Shown here: one piece after another, positions 12,612-25,008 of the stretch | Layout: the number at the start of each line of letters is the position of its first letter | How positions within the stretch are numbered: position 1 is the first letter of the stretch | From: Cladophialophora immunda | Lineage: Eukaryota > Ascomycota > Eurotiomycetes > Chaetothyriales > Herpotrichiellaceae | DNA length: 64,000 nucleotides | Assembly: GCF_000835495.1 (NCBI RefSeq) | Contig: NW_015622543.1 | Span: 5,134,619-5,198,618 of the forward strand | Direction of reading: 5' to 3' | Made by a program: the position numbers and the translations under genes | The notes under the pieces: model-generated | Database searches by the model: none | Told to the model about the DNA's origin: nothing | What the model saw: only the letters and a program-made list of their open reading frames with translations

Positions 12612-15099
12612 TCTTCTCTCCTAAATTCTAGTAAGACGGGTAATTATCTTATATAACGCGTTTTATAATAGAAGAAGAGGTAGTACGTTATACTATATAG
12701 AGTATTTCTAGACGAATTAATATTAATCTAAAAGGGTCGTTATATCTCCTCCATAGGGAATAATTAACTTATTAAAGAAGGCTTTAGAGGTCTATATAGA
12801 GAGCTTTAAGAACCTACTCTTTAGTATAAGGATACTCTTCTCTTTATATTTATAATTAAAGAAACTTATATTATTTACTCTATTATATTCTAAAAGTAGT
12901 TTATTATATACCTCTATCTAACGATTATACCTTATATCGAACTCCTTCTTTCCTTTTAATAGACTAACGTACTTCTTAAAGGCTTTATAGGCGTTAGGAA
13001 GGTCTTTAGTAAGATTAAAGATACGTTAGGCTATAAAGTCGTAAATATCTCCTATCTATTAATATTTCACTTTAAGAGAGCCGTAAAAGTCCCTAACTTA
13101 ATTAATATTATCCTAATTTATGGCGACTATTACGTCTTTAAGGGAGACTTCTTAGAGATTATTAGGATATTTAACGGTAAGAATAGGCTAATTATTAACG
13201 GTTTTAGTATTAAGTACTTAATATTAAGCGCTTTTATTAACTATAGATATTAAAGTAGAGTTTAGATAGATTATCGGAGGTTTTAGTAGTAGTACTCTTA
13301 GATTCCTAGATATCTTATTAGTAAGCTTATAGATACGTAGAGAGAGGAGTCTAGAAGGAAGGTTTTAATAGAAACGTTAAGTTAAGAGTACGTTAAGTTA
13401 TCTAAATAGTAAACTTAAAGATAAACTTATATTAAGATCCCTAATCTACGTCTTTTAGGGTTTTACTTAAAAGATAATATTAAGAATAGGTTAAGATAAG
13501 AGAATCCTAAATAACTTATAAGGGCGTAGGAGATAGGAGATTAAGTTATAAGACTATAGTAGGAAGGAAGGTTAGTTAAAAGGTAAGAGATAGATACTTA
13601 TATCTAACTATTTAGGCGTATATACTCCTTAGCGTTTCTATAGTAGAACCTTCCTATTTTACGTTTTAGATTATTACCCTTTAAACTAATCCCGTACTAG
13701 ACTCTAACTTCTAGTAATAGAGTTATTATTAGTACTATTACTAGTATATAATAACCCCACTATTATCTAGTGATAACGCTTAAGATCGTTAAGTTATTAT
13801 ATCTATAACTAGTCTTTCTCCTTTCCTTTACGTATAAATCTTTAGCGTATTTACTTAGTTTATTAAGGTATTCTTTAGAGTCTCGTATTAGTCTTACTAT
13901 TAATAGTACTAGGCGTAGATAGTCATTTTTACTATCCTAGACTTTAACTAATTAACGTACTTTCTTTTTCTCTATATAGTATATAGGTAAATTATGACTA
14001 ATTAGAGTCCGCACTAATTTCCTTAGCGTTAACCTTAAACTTTCTTCTCTAATATATCTTTTATCTTTATCTTTTAGTTCTTTCTTAGTTTAGCGAACTA
14101 TACTATTCTCTTCCTCCTTCTTTTTTAATAATAGAGTTCTATAGCTATCGAGATTATAGAGCTAAGAGTATTGTAGTTCGCTCTCTTTTAGGAGTCTATT
14201 AGAGAGGAAAAGGTATTTCTAAGAAGTCTAGACTTAGTGACTTTTACGTTAGAGCGTTACCTCCCCTACCGCTTCGCGATAGCTAAGCGTAAAGATAGTA
14301 AAGAAATCTAAGTAGTTTATATTTTAAGAGATTCTCTAAAGATAGTTAGACCGCTATATTCCCTCCGTATTTATTTAGTTATTAGAGGAATTTCAACTAC
14401 TATCGTTAAGAGTAATAGTATTATTATTCTATTATAGAGTCTATAGCTATAGTAGAGGTAAGTCTTATCTAGGTTTAGGGAGTAAGAGTCCTAGTCTATA
14501 GTATCTCCTATCCCCATAAGGTATAGTAGATCTTATATCGCGGTTCTTTATAAGTTTTTATTATCGATAATCTTTCCTAGCGCTAAATCTTCCTTAGTTA
14601 GGAAGTCTACTAGCTTAGAATAGAATCTCTTTAAGCGATTAATAGCGTAGGTACCTATTAGATAAGTACTATTAAGTTCTACTAACGTATACGTACTCTT
14701 CTCTTAATTAGCTTCTATAATTCTAAACGGTCTAAATTATCAAAAGGCTAACTTCTTTTCTATAGATATATTTATTAATCCTATAGTATTATAACTAAGT
14801 ATAAGTATATCTACCTTAAATAGTTTAGGATATAAGTTATATCGTTTATCGAACTATTCCTTCTTAAGTCTTTATATCCTATTTAGGTAAGCTACTATCT
14901 CTTCTAAGTCTTTATTCCGTCTTTTAAGAGCTTAGGCTCTTATAGTAATTAAATCTATAGTATTAATAACTTTATCCTAGTTTATAATATTCTAAGTCGT
15001 AATCTTAAGTTTAATTAGTAAAATTAGTTAGTCTAAGAATTTAATCTTATATAGTATTATTCTAGTTTTAGCTTTAACGATTATCTAATCCGCCTAAAG

Positions 15100-17400
15100 A
15101 ACGATATAAAGGTAATTTATCTATATATCTCCTCTATTAGTTTAATATATTTTTAAAAGGGTATTTATAATACCTTTATATCCTACCTCTACTTACTTAT
15201 TAGTCTAAGAGTAGTAGGTAGAGATAATAACGCGTTTAATCTCGTATCTTTTAGTGAGTTCTTTTACTTATCCCTTATTTTCTAGCTTATTATCGTATAT
15301 TAATTTCCTAAATAGTCTATAGTAATAGATAATCTCTTTATATAGGAACTTCGCTACTATTACGCTATTAACGGAGGTAATACCTCTAGACTTAACTTAG
15401 CTACTTATATTACTCTAGACTTCCATAAGGTACCTTTTTTCTTATAATAATAGTATTAGAGTATAGTTAATACTAATTTATTCCTATTATATATTAACTA
15501 ACGTAAGAAATATCTTATTATATAGCCTCTTACTTTCCTAGAACTAGTATTTAGAGTAAGTCTTTATAAATACTTAGATATCTTAATACTAACCTTTCTA
15601 GAAATAGCGATTAGATACTCTCTAATATATCGCCTTACGCCTAAAGTATCTAGAGTTATTATATATTAACTTAAGAATCCTCTTTCTTTTAGTACTACTA
15701 TTAATAACTTATTAACTTAACTTATTTACTATTGATTTTCTAAATAGATAACCTTCTTAAACGAAAAAGTATATAGAATTCTTCTATAAGCGTTTAAACT
15801 CTTTATTATTTATCTTCTATAGATATTACTAATCCTAGAGGTATTTTATAAGCTACTTTAAACGTTCTAAGTATTTATCTTTAAAGAGCTAGACTATACG
15901 CGGTTCTCGTAGGTCTATAGTCTGATCTCTTATACGAATCACTACTAACCTTACTATTATAAAGTCTCTTCTAGTAGTAGTCTATTTAATAGACTAAAGG
16001 CTCCTATATATAAAAAGTATTTAGACTTTAATCTAATTATTAATATTCTCCTCCTCCTTAACTTTCTTTAGATCTTCTTTAGTTAGAGGACGTTAGGATA
16101 GTACGTTAGCGACTATATTCTTATTACTAGGTATATATTATACTTTAAAGTTAAATTTTCGGATCTATATTAACTACTAATTTACTACTATCCCTAGGAG
16201 ATCTATAGACTATTAGTTAAGCTACGCTACGAGAGTCATTACGTTTATCTCTATTATAAAGTAGATAGTATATAATTACCGTTTAAACTTCTTTAAGGCC
16301 TTTAGAAGCTCTTAAGCTTCTCGTTTTAGGGTATCGTATTCTAGTTTAACTTTAACTTAGATACCGCTCTTATACTAAGTAGCTCTCCGTTTTTACGTCA
16401 CTAGATTAATCTATATAATTACCGCGCTCTATCTACGTCTACTAGTATTAACTACTAGGATAATAAGACTAGTCTATTCCCTATAGTTAAGGCTTACTAA
16501 GGCTAGAGAAGAAGATAGCGTAAGTTTAAGAGCTTTTATACTCTAGTCTTAAATCTTAGTCTATTTCTAGGGTACGTTTTTCCTAAGTAATATATATAGA
16601 GACTTAGTTAGTATTATAAAGTATAGAATCTAAATACGATAATAGATATAAATCCTAAGGAATCTATAGAGTTCCGACTAATTAGTTAGGATTAGTTAGG
16701 TTAGGATTTTATAAGTCTTTAATTCTTAAGGATATCGTTTATCTCTATTATAGATATACTTAACTACCTCTATTCTATTTATATAGAGCTATAATTTCTA
16801 GTCTATAACTATAGCTCTAACTCTTTTAAGATTAAGTATTATCTCGTTAAGGTTAATTAAGTACTCTAATATAAAGAGACGTATTCCTAACACTACTTCC
16901 TATTATTAATAGTCTATCTTTAGGCCCTTTACTATAATATTATCTAAAAACGATTAAGTATACTTTAGGATTTATTCCTATAGAATATAGTTCGTAATCC
17001 TTATAAACTATACTATTAAATTCGTAGCTTCTTAAGATAAGATTACGTATTAAACTAATTTAATTAGAGTCTAGATAGTTATAAGATTATAACTCTCCTT
17101 TATAAGTTCTATTTAGTTATAATTAGAGAGCTAATCTAGTAGAGAAGTTATATATATCCCTAAGAACTCTTCTATAAAGTCATCTAATAAAGAGAGTAGA
17201 TTTATATCTCTTATAGTAACTTAGTTAATATTTTAAGCGACGATAACTAACTAATACTCCTTTAGCTTCTTCTTCTTAATTAGGAAGAATAGGTTTCTAT
17301 ATAAACTATAGCTAAACTTAAAGAGACGCTATTAGATCTTATCCTTAACTAGTTTAATTATAACTAATTTAAGTACCTTAAGAACTAGAAAACTCTTTAC
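15100..17400 (-). pseudogene. Element B pol: RT, RNase H, integrase (RIP-degraded)
   Basis: On the minus strand near 16930-16970 the frame reads SFLDNIIVKGPKIDY, an FLDDI-type RT catalytic motif found in some fungal gypsy elements. Near 16080-16240 it reads KFNFKV-YIPSNKNIVANVLS, the end of RNase H and connection region (pGxxNxxADxLSRRP). Near 15150-15300 DNKLENKG...VKELTKRYE then IKRVIISTYYS-TNK-VEVG matches the integrase core (YHPQANGxVExG). The RT family differs from elements A and C. Most breaks are TAA/TAG. Confidence 0.75.
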
Positions 17401-20400
17401 TTACTATAAGATATAAGAAATAGTCTAAATAATCTATAGTAGTATAACTTTATATCGGACTTAACTAATTTTATTAACTTCTTATACTAATACTCCTTCT
17501 TAATTATATAGGATTTCTAGAAGGACTTCCTTCTTAGAGAGTATTAAATTAGGCCTAATTACTAGCTTTTCTAGATATTCTAACGTTAAACGTTCTCTAT
17601 AGGGGAAAGATATAAGTCTTAGCTTTATCTATTATAAAAATAGATATAGTTATCTATTAGAGATAACTTATTCTCTTAAGATTACCTATACTCTTTAGTC
17701 TAAAAGACTACTAGGCGTTAAACTATCTTACTAGTCTATATTTATAGACTTTACTTTATCTATCTTTTTCTTATAGAGAGTATTAATTTAAGCCTTAAAA
17801 GGTCTTTCTACTTAATAACGTTCATAACGTTACTCGTTCTCTAGATCCTATCTTAATACCTTAGTATCTACTAGCCTTAATAACCTTATAAACTATCTAT
17901 TATTCTATATATTAAAAGGCCTAGCCTTAAATTATAAGTCCTAGAGATCTTTATTATCTAATTTAAAAGGCTTACCTATAGAGATTAGTTCATTATTTTA
18001 GTCTACTTAGAAGTTAATAGTTAGAGTCCTAGGTTTCCTCTAAGCTCTTATAGATATAAGTATAGGCTTCTTTATCGTTCTATACTTATTTAGCCTTTTA
18101 AAGATATTAAGTATATAAGTTTAAATATCGTAGATATATCTCGATCTTTAGCGAGGTTAGAAGTAGTCTAGATAATTATCTATACTCTCTTATTAATATA
18201 GCTATCTATTAGTCTAATAATATAAGTATCTTTATCTTTTTCCTAGACTAACTCTTACGTTACCTTCTAGAATAGTCTTCCTAAGATAAAACGGTAGGTT
18301 AGATCTATAGTATTTATTATATAGACGTTTATTAGGACCTTAACTCTAGCGATACTAATAATAAAGTCTTTAATTATACCTACGAACTTTTCTTAGTCTC
18401 TATTAAACTCTATAATATTATAAATAAACTTAGCCTTTTATAGATACTAAGATAGATCTATCTCTTCTACTAGAGTAAGGGTTATTAGGTTAATCTCTAC
18501 TCTAATATCTAGTAAGGAATCTTTATATCTCTCTCTTATTTTGACTAATAGGTAGAGATATCTACTATAGTATAGTTATAGCTAAATTAGATAGTTTACT
18601 AATAGATTTATTTATACCGTACTAATCTTAGTAGTAGGCTTACCTTCTACCTATATAGACCGTACGCTAATACCTCTTAAGGTATAACCTTAATAGATTA
18701 GTTTCTACTTATTTTCATTATAATACTAATATTTATAAGAGAACTACTTATCTCGAACTTCCTTTATTAATAGTAAATCCCCTATTCGAATAGAGACTTC
18801 TTAGTTTAGTAGGTAGTTTATAATTCTACTAACGCCGTTTAGATCTTATAATAATACCTTTTAGAGAGGTCTAGGTCCGGGCAGCCCGTACGTAACCTCT
18901 TTTATAGCCTAAGGGCGTAATAATACCTAGCGAGGCTAGGAAGGCTCTAATAGATCTTCTATTATAATATCCTAGGAGAGTAAGTTATATAATTGATTAT
19001 TCTATATATTATATAGGGAAATTCCTAGTCTCTAATTAGTTAAGTTAATTAGTCCTAGCGAATTATCTATAATCTTATTATATACGATCTCCTTAGTTAG
19101 TCTCGCTCTCCGCGTTATATATTATCTTAGTCCCTCTATAGGTAGTTTATAAGCTCTAATCTAAGGGTATTTTATCTATATATATCCGCCTTATTAAGGG
19201 GCTAAGCGCTTTCCTAGGGTATTAATATAGGTTTCGCTCTAAGACTAATTAATACGAATCCCCTTTAAGTCTATTATATTTAGGACTTAGGAATTATCCT
19301 TAGAGTTATCTAGGGTAATATAATTAGGTTTTAATCTAACTACGTAGACGGCGTTTATCCTTACGCCTAGCGGTACTAGATTAGCGTCTCTCGTACTATA
19401 CGGCTATCTAGACGCGATACTAGAATTTAGATTAATTTCCCTCGCGATCTATTCTAGCCTTTTTACCTTTATCTCTTTAATAGGGATTAATAAAGTGAGC
19501 GAAGGGCGATCTTATTCCCTAAACTTTCTAAGGGCGATTTTATAGTTAGGATTAAGGTATAATACTCTAATAGCTTTCTAATATACTTACTAAGAGTCTT
19601 CTTATAATATATATCCCGACTATCTATAAAGGAAGTAATTAGCTCTAGAATTACTTAAGTTTAAGCTTTACTTACTTAACTACTTACTATAATACTACGG
19701 TTTCTCTCTAAACTAAACTAAACGATCTTAAGCTAACTAATTACGTAAGAGCTAGATTACTTCTTAAGATACCTCTTTTAGTACTTTAATTAGTTAACTT
19801 ATAAATTCTAGAGTAATAGCGTCTTATATCTAGACTAATAGTATTAACGCTCCTATTAGATAAGTTAATTCTTCTATTAATTAGTCACTATTTTTCGGGA
19901 TAGATAGTCGATTTACTAAAGATAACGAAGTATTCCTATTTATCTTTATTATATCCGCATAGTTATTCTAGTAGTATTACTCCTTAAGATCTTCCTTTTA
20001 AGTAATTAAAGGTTAAGTCTCCCTCTTATATATTAGCTCTTAGAATTCCTCGTTAAGTATCTCTTATATAAATTTCTTCGTCTTATTATTAGTATCCTAT
20101 AGCTTCTTTACTTATTTCTAGTATTTCTAGAAGTTTAAATTCTCTAGTTTTCGATCTATTAAGTTTTATTTCTTCTAAATCTTATCTATATAGACCTTTA
20201 GTAATCCAAATAGAAGGAGCTAATAGTACGCGTAATTTATCTTAGTCTTAGTCCGAATTAAGTAAGTTATAGTCTTATAGAATTAATAGAGATATAGTTC
20301 TAGACTCTAGGACTTTTCTTACTAGTATTTCGCGAATATCTAAAGGTATTAAATACTTAATATCCGCTACGTTTTATTCTAATCTTTATATTTATCTAAG

Positions 20401-21317
20401 ATCTTCTCTTTAAACTTCTCCTAATCTATTATATTAAACTTAGTAAGCTCTTTATAATACTCCTTCTCTACTCTTAATATAAAGCGAATAGATCTATAGA
20501 TATATTCTCTACTTACTATTACTTAATTATATTCGTATAGCTCTTTAAACTCCTTAAAGAAAGAAGTTACGTTCTTTCTATTAAAATATAGAAGATTATT
20601 ACTTCTATCTAAACTCTAGAGTATTTATCTTATTAATATTACGGAAGGAGAGACGTATAGTGACTATACTATAGAATCTAGTATTAATAGATCTTATAAG
20701 CTAACGCTTAACATTATTAGTAGTTTTAGCTTTCCTTTACCGTTTAAGCCTCTTACGGATAATATTTCATTATTTTTATATTTTTATATATATTTTTTAG
20801 TATTTTTATTAGTTTTATTAGTTATATCTTCGTAACTTCTCTTCTCTCCTTCGTTAAGTCCCTTACTCTTCTTATTCCTTATCTTTATTAGTAATTTCTA
20901 TCGATACTATAGCTCTACTTCCTAATAATAGCGCTCTAACTTTACCCGCCTTTATAAGCTTAGCCTTCCTATCTATTATTACTATTCCTTAAATAGTTCT
21001 ACGTTTTATTAGCTTCCTCTAAGTTCCTTAGCTAGGGGTTTTTTAGGATTAAACGCTTTCCCTATCTCTTAAGGGATATATCTCTTCCTTAGTTCTTCTA
21101 TATAATCTAAATAGTTATAAAGTTATTAGTTTCTACCTTATATAGTGATAGTAAATATATATAGTTAGTAGTTCTAAAGGGTACCCTAAGTAGCGGTCTC
21201 CATAAATAGTTAACGTAACCTATCCTATATAGTAAGATAGACTTACTTAGCTAGTAATCCCTAAGGTATACCCTACGTAGCGGTTCTATATATATAGCTA
21301 GCGTTCTCTAGATTCAG

Positions 21318-21344
21318 TTAGGTAGGTAGGTAGGTAGGTAGGTA
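21318..21344. repeat. (TAGG)n microsatellite in the 5' leader of element B
   Basis: About six tandem TAGG units end in a diverged TAAG unit. They lie inside element B between the 5' LTR and the degraded gag region. Confidence 0.8.
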
Positions 21345-21497
21345 AGTAATTCTTCAGTTCCGTTAGTCTAGTCGTTTATTGTAGTTATGTTATTATTTCT
21401 TCTTCTTCAGTTTTGATCTTCTCCTACCGCTCGTAAAGAGACGCTTATACGTAAGCATTTTTCTTATTAAGCATTAGGTTCTTATTAGAGGCACTAA

Positions 21498-21775
21498 TGA
21501 ACTAGGGCGAGGCTTCTAGCCTTAGGCGTTAACTTATACGGCGGTAGGTAATAGGCGCGTTTATATCTTATTAAGTAGTTGATTAATTATGTTATTATCT
21601 CTCTATCTACCTAGGCGAATAATAAAAGAAAAGACTACTAAGCTAAAGTAGTACCCTTAAACTGACTAATTAGAGAGTAGTAACGTTTACCTATATAATA
21701 TATAGCTAAAAGTTGACTAATCACCTTACCTACTCGCCTTACATCTCAGGTCCTCTCTAAACCTTTCCCATTACA
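21498..21775 (-). repeat. Element B LTR (5' LTR in element orientation)
   Basis: This is the second 278-bp copy, TG...CA intact at both ends, followed by CTAG. Just inside it the minus strand reads TTAGTGCCTCTAATAAG, which could be a RIP-altered primer-binding site beginning TGGTGCC. Confidence 0.9.
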
Positions 21776-21779
21776 CTAG

Positions 21780-23860
21780 GTAACCTTATTTAGCGTACGA
21801 TAGTTGACGTAAAGTCGTAGGCTACTATTAGGTTTCGGTATGAATAGGATAGGCGCTCCTACTAGGGAGTCACTTAGTTAAATCTATTCTCTTACTAAAG
21901 CTATCTTAATATACTCACATAGGACTCGTAGCTTATTCGTACTCATAGAGTAGAGGGGTCTATATAGGATTATCTCGCCCTCCTTAATAGGGATAGAGTG
22001 TTATATAAAGGTCTCGTCTCTAAATGCCTTAGAGTTAGGCTCTACGAAGGCTCTAACTAGGTTCTATAAGTGCTAGGGAAGTTCTACTTCTTAAACCTCG
22101 ATCCCCGCTAGCGTTACGTTAGCGATTTATATGCGATCCCTATCTATATCGATAATAAGTTTAACTACTAGTATACGTAATTAAGAGACATCTAGGTCTA
22201 TAAGGAGTTCTATAGCTAAGACGTAGGTAACTCGCTTATCTTTTATAAGTCTCTCGCCCCTAGGCCTAAACTTCCATATACTAGTACTCTAGTCTACGTT
22301 AGGGTTTACCTTTTTAAGCTAAGGGAATCTAAGGATAGCGTTATATTCCGTAATATCTATAGCGATATACATATACGTATACGATCTATGTACTCCTTAT
22401 ATATCTATCTTATACGTTAAGAAGCGGTAGTTACTATAGATCCTAATTAGTTATCCCGAGATAGTCCGGACGTAAACTTTAGTAGTTATTACCTTTACTC
22501 CTAGTTCTATAATAAGGAGTTACGAGATAAAGTTCGCTTACGCTCCACTATTAAGTAGTACGCGTATCTCCCTTAGTCTAGCTTTTATCTAGATTTCTAC
22601 GTTTATTATAAGAGCTTAGTAGTACTTTAGCTCTCTATTAGGGTTAGTACTTAGTAAGCCTAGCGCGATAACGGCACTCTTCGCGCTATACTTTAGTTTT
22701 TTAGTATATCCTTTACGCTTACGTCTTACTTATAAGGCTTTAATCTATACTAATTAGCCTTATGCCCCCTTCTACTATAGTTAAAGCATTCGCTAGGGAA
22801 GGACAATATATCCCTCTTTAGGGTATCCTTTCTTTCTTCGCTTTATTATCCTCTTTTACGCGACTTATTTATATGTATTATACGAGTCGCATATATATTA
22901 GTACTAGTGCGCGTTTACGACTTATCTTAATACGCGGCTCGTACCTTTTACTTAATAACGTCCTTATACTATTAGGCTAAGGCGAGGATCTATTCTCTTA
23001 ATATAATTTCTTTATTTTTATACATAATAAGCGCGCGAATCTTAGGTAAGAGCGCGTTTAATAGCACCTATACCGTCCGTTCGTCCTCTATTATAGGTAG
23101 AATATCTATCTTAATGTTCTCAATATAGCGTAGTAAATCCCTCGCCGACTGATTCAGCCGTTACTTAGTTAACGTTAGTCTAATAAGTGCTTTACTCTTA
23201 TAAGTCGTAGGATCTACGATAACGCCTTTAAGGAATGTAATATAGTCGTCCTAAGTTTAGAATTCGGTATATAGGCGTACCTATACGTCGTCCGCCCTAT
23301 CAATTAAGAAGGTTACCGCGAGTAGTATACGTTACGTATACTTATCCTTAATGACTTCTAGGAGTATCTAGAAGAGTTTTTTCTATCTAAGGTCATACCT
23401 CTAGAGGCCCTCGGTCGACTTTCTATTAAACCTTAGTAATAGTACGAGCTTAATATATTTTGAAATACTAGAGTCTTCTAAGATTAAAGAGCTTAGAGAT
23501 CGCTTATGACTCGGTAGCGTTATACCTATAACTTCTATAAATTAAGTAGGTTCTCTTCCTTTAAGCTTATCCTCTATTACTCTAAGTTCTTCCCTTTAGC
23601 GCTTATTAGCGACTTTTCTCTTAGCCTCTTTATATTAGGCTATTAGTTCCGCCTCTTCTATCTCGAGAGTATTAAGGCCTATATACGAGTCGCTTACTTC
23701 TCGCCGGGGATAATATTAGTCCTCTTCCTAGTCTTCGACGAGATCTTAGTCGTTTTAACCTTATTACTACTATTCTAGGGTCGCGCTTGATTCACCCGCG
23801 GATCGTATATAAGGAGCTATTAAGCCCCCTTTTTTATCGCTAGTCCGTCTGATCTTAAGG
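21780..23860 (-). pseudogene. Element A gag and N-terminal pol (RIP-degraded)
   Basis: A degraded CCHC knuckle lies at about 22745-22800 on the minus strand: CFNYSRRGHKAN followed by a stop, where the family has CFNCGRRGHKANQC, so the second Cys has become Tyr. At about 21785-21850 the frame reads ILFIPKPNSSLRLYVNYR followed by TLNKVT, the N-terminal RT block. It joins in frame to the remainder at 4735 once element B and one CTAG copy are removed. The intervening region should hold the protease but is too degraded to place. Confidence 0.8.
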
Positions 23861-23873
23861 GATACTATGAGAA

Positions 23874-24106
23874 TATTAAGGATACCTTATTAAAGATAGG
23901 TAGTACTTAGAGATAGGTAGATTCCGTAGTAATAAGTATCCTTCTATACCTATAGTAATATAAACTTATAGTATAAGGAGAGGATGCTTCTCGGATGTGA
24001 GAAGTATGCTTTTCTTATGCGGACTGTGTGCGGCCTAAAGTGGCTTAGCGCGGTCCGGCTTAGCGCGATCTTAATTGTGCCCGGCTTCCAGGTCCCGTTT
24101 GTGATA
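23874..24106 (-). repeat. Element A LTR (5' LTR in element orientation)
   Basis: This is the second 233-bp copy, followed directly by the CTTAC duplication. Its right half keeps TG and CA dinucleotides that are TA in the other copy (for example around 24026-24030 and 24076-24090), so it is less mutated. A TAGTATCCC-like stretch sits a few bases inside it and could be a degraded primer-binding site (TGG to TAG), but this is weak. Confidence 0.93.
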
Positions 24107-24490
24107 CTTACTACCTAACCGTATAATCTAACTTCTATAGTCTTAGTATATAATGTAGCGCCGAGGATGTTAATTTATCTATTTACTCAAGCTAACGGGA
24201 AAGTAACGACTTTACGTAACGCGAAGTTAGGCGAAGATGTGAATATACGTCGTTATTACCGTCATTAGTATAGCCGAAAGGAGAGTGCCCTAGTAGTAGT
24301 CGCCGACCGGGCCCTAATCGGCCTTAAACTCCGAAGAGAGTTCTTTCGACTTCGAGTAGAGAAGGTAAAGAACGATCGTAGGGAGAAGATAGTAGATATA
24401 ATAAAAGAGCCTAAGAACTAATCTCGGCACTAATAGTAACGTTAGACCCTATAGGAGAGTCCTAACGCCGAATAGTCAGCTAAATATAGA
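24107..24490. other. RIP-altered flank of element A with no intact gene
   Basis: TpA-rich, CpA-poor sequence continues past the element A target site, and bases 1-94 are the other side of the same target. A basic plus-strand frame about 24290-24420 (RREFFRLRVEKVKNDRREKI-like) suggests an older degraded coding fragment, not identified. The RIP signature fades at about 24490. Confidence 0.5.
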
Positions 24491-24682
24491 GGTGAAAAAG
24501 ACGGTAGCGACTACTAAGGCCGTTACTATGCTGATAATGAAAGGATCCCGGATCTATCTAGGGGTAGCTTTTGCTAAGATACTGCGTAGGTGCTCTAAAT
24601 CGTCCGTCTGGTCACTCAGAATTTTTATGACGGCCTGCGGTACGATGCTAGAAACGTTCACCGGTAATTGCTGACATTCGAC

Positions 24683-24964
24683 ATGATTACTGAACCCCAC
24701 GTAGTATTGTTTTATGCCGATGGACAGATTTTAGGGGATCTCCGTACTCCCCCCATTGAGAGCTATCGCGGCGGCACTAGCGATACTATTTACTTAGCTG
24801 GTAGCCCCGGAGGCGGCTGTTACCGCATCGCTTGCGACGCTCCCAACCTCGCTCACGGCCGTCGGGATAAGGCCCCTTGCATGGAGTGGTACTTATGTGG
24901 GGGTCGTCTTAAACTGCGGAAGAATACATTAGCGATCTACTTCACCCAAAATATTGAACAGTGA
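24683..24964 (+). CDS. Hypothetical 93-aa ORF at the RIP boundary
   Basis: An ORF with normal CA/TG content runs from ATG 24683 to TGA 24964. It has a Gly-rich, four-cysteine sequence (DGQILGDLRTPP, AGSPGGGCYRIACDAP, CMEWYLCGGRL), no signal peptide and no family I recognise. The frame is open only from just after a stop at 24665, so it could also be the last exon of a lost gene. It abuts the broken end of the SDR gene on the other strand. Existence as a gene is uncertain. Confidence 0.3.
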   Translation: MITEPHVVLFYADGQILGDLRTPPIESYRGGTSDTIYLAGSPGGGCYRIACDAPNLAHGRRDKAPCMEWYLCGGRLKLRKNTLAIYFTQNIEQ

Positions 24965-25008
24965 AACGCCCTCCACGGATATCTTGGCACGGAGTGTTTA
25001 TCACTCAC

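Larger units (their letters stand above)
4740..21775 (-). mobile_element. Element B: large RIP-degraded Ty3/gypsy LTR retrotransposon inserted in element A
   Basis: Two 278-bp repeats (4740-5017 and 21498-21775) start TGAACTAG and end CATTACA (TATTATA in the left copy). They are flanked by a 4-bp duplication CTAG (4736-4739 and 21776-21779). The insertion splits element A's RT between TLNKVT and KNRYPLP. A purine stretch (complement of 5018-5028) beside the left LTR and minus-strand RT/RNase H/integrase remnants show minus orientation. After removing element C and one TCTTC copy it is about 11,448 bp, long for gypsy. About 4 kb precede the RT and about 4.5 kb follow the integrase, so it may carry extra sequence or older unseen insertions. 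Confidence 0.88.
95..24106 (-). mobile_element. Element A: RIP-degraded Ty3/gypsy LTR retrotransposon (chromovirus), host of nested elements B and C
   Basis: Two 233-bp direct repeats (95-327 and 23874-24106) end in TATCA...TGATA, i.e. RIP-altered TGTCA...TGACA, and are flanked by a perfect 5-bp duplication CTTAC (90-94 and 24107-24111). The element lies on the minus strand. A pyrimidine run at 331-343 is the complement of a polypurine tract next to the left LTR, and minus-strand frames read Gag zinc knuckle, reverse transcriptase, integrase and chromodomain from right to left. Without element B and one CTAG copy it would be 6972 bp, a normal gypsy size. No reading frame is intact; breaks are mostly TAA/TAG, as expected when CpA becomes TpA. 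It cannot be autonomous. Confidence 0.93.

Noticed and set aside
21318..21344. TAGG tandem units considered as telomere-like or CRISPR-like repeats
   Set aside because: They are 4-bp tandem units without spacers, and the motif is not TTAGGG. It is a simple microsatellite inside element B.
24492..24674. Short plus-strand ORF at the RIP boundary
   Set aside because: It starts with GTG, has no family likeness and lies across the edge of RIP-altered sequence.
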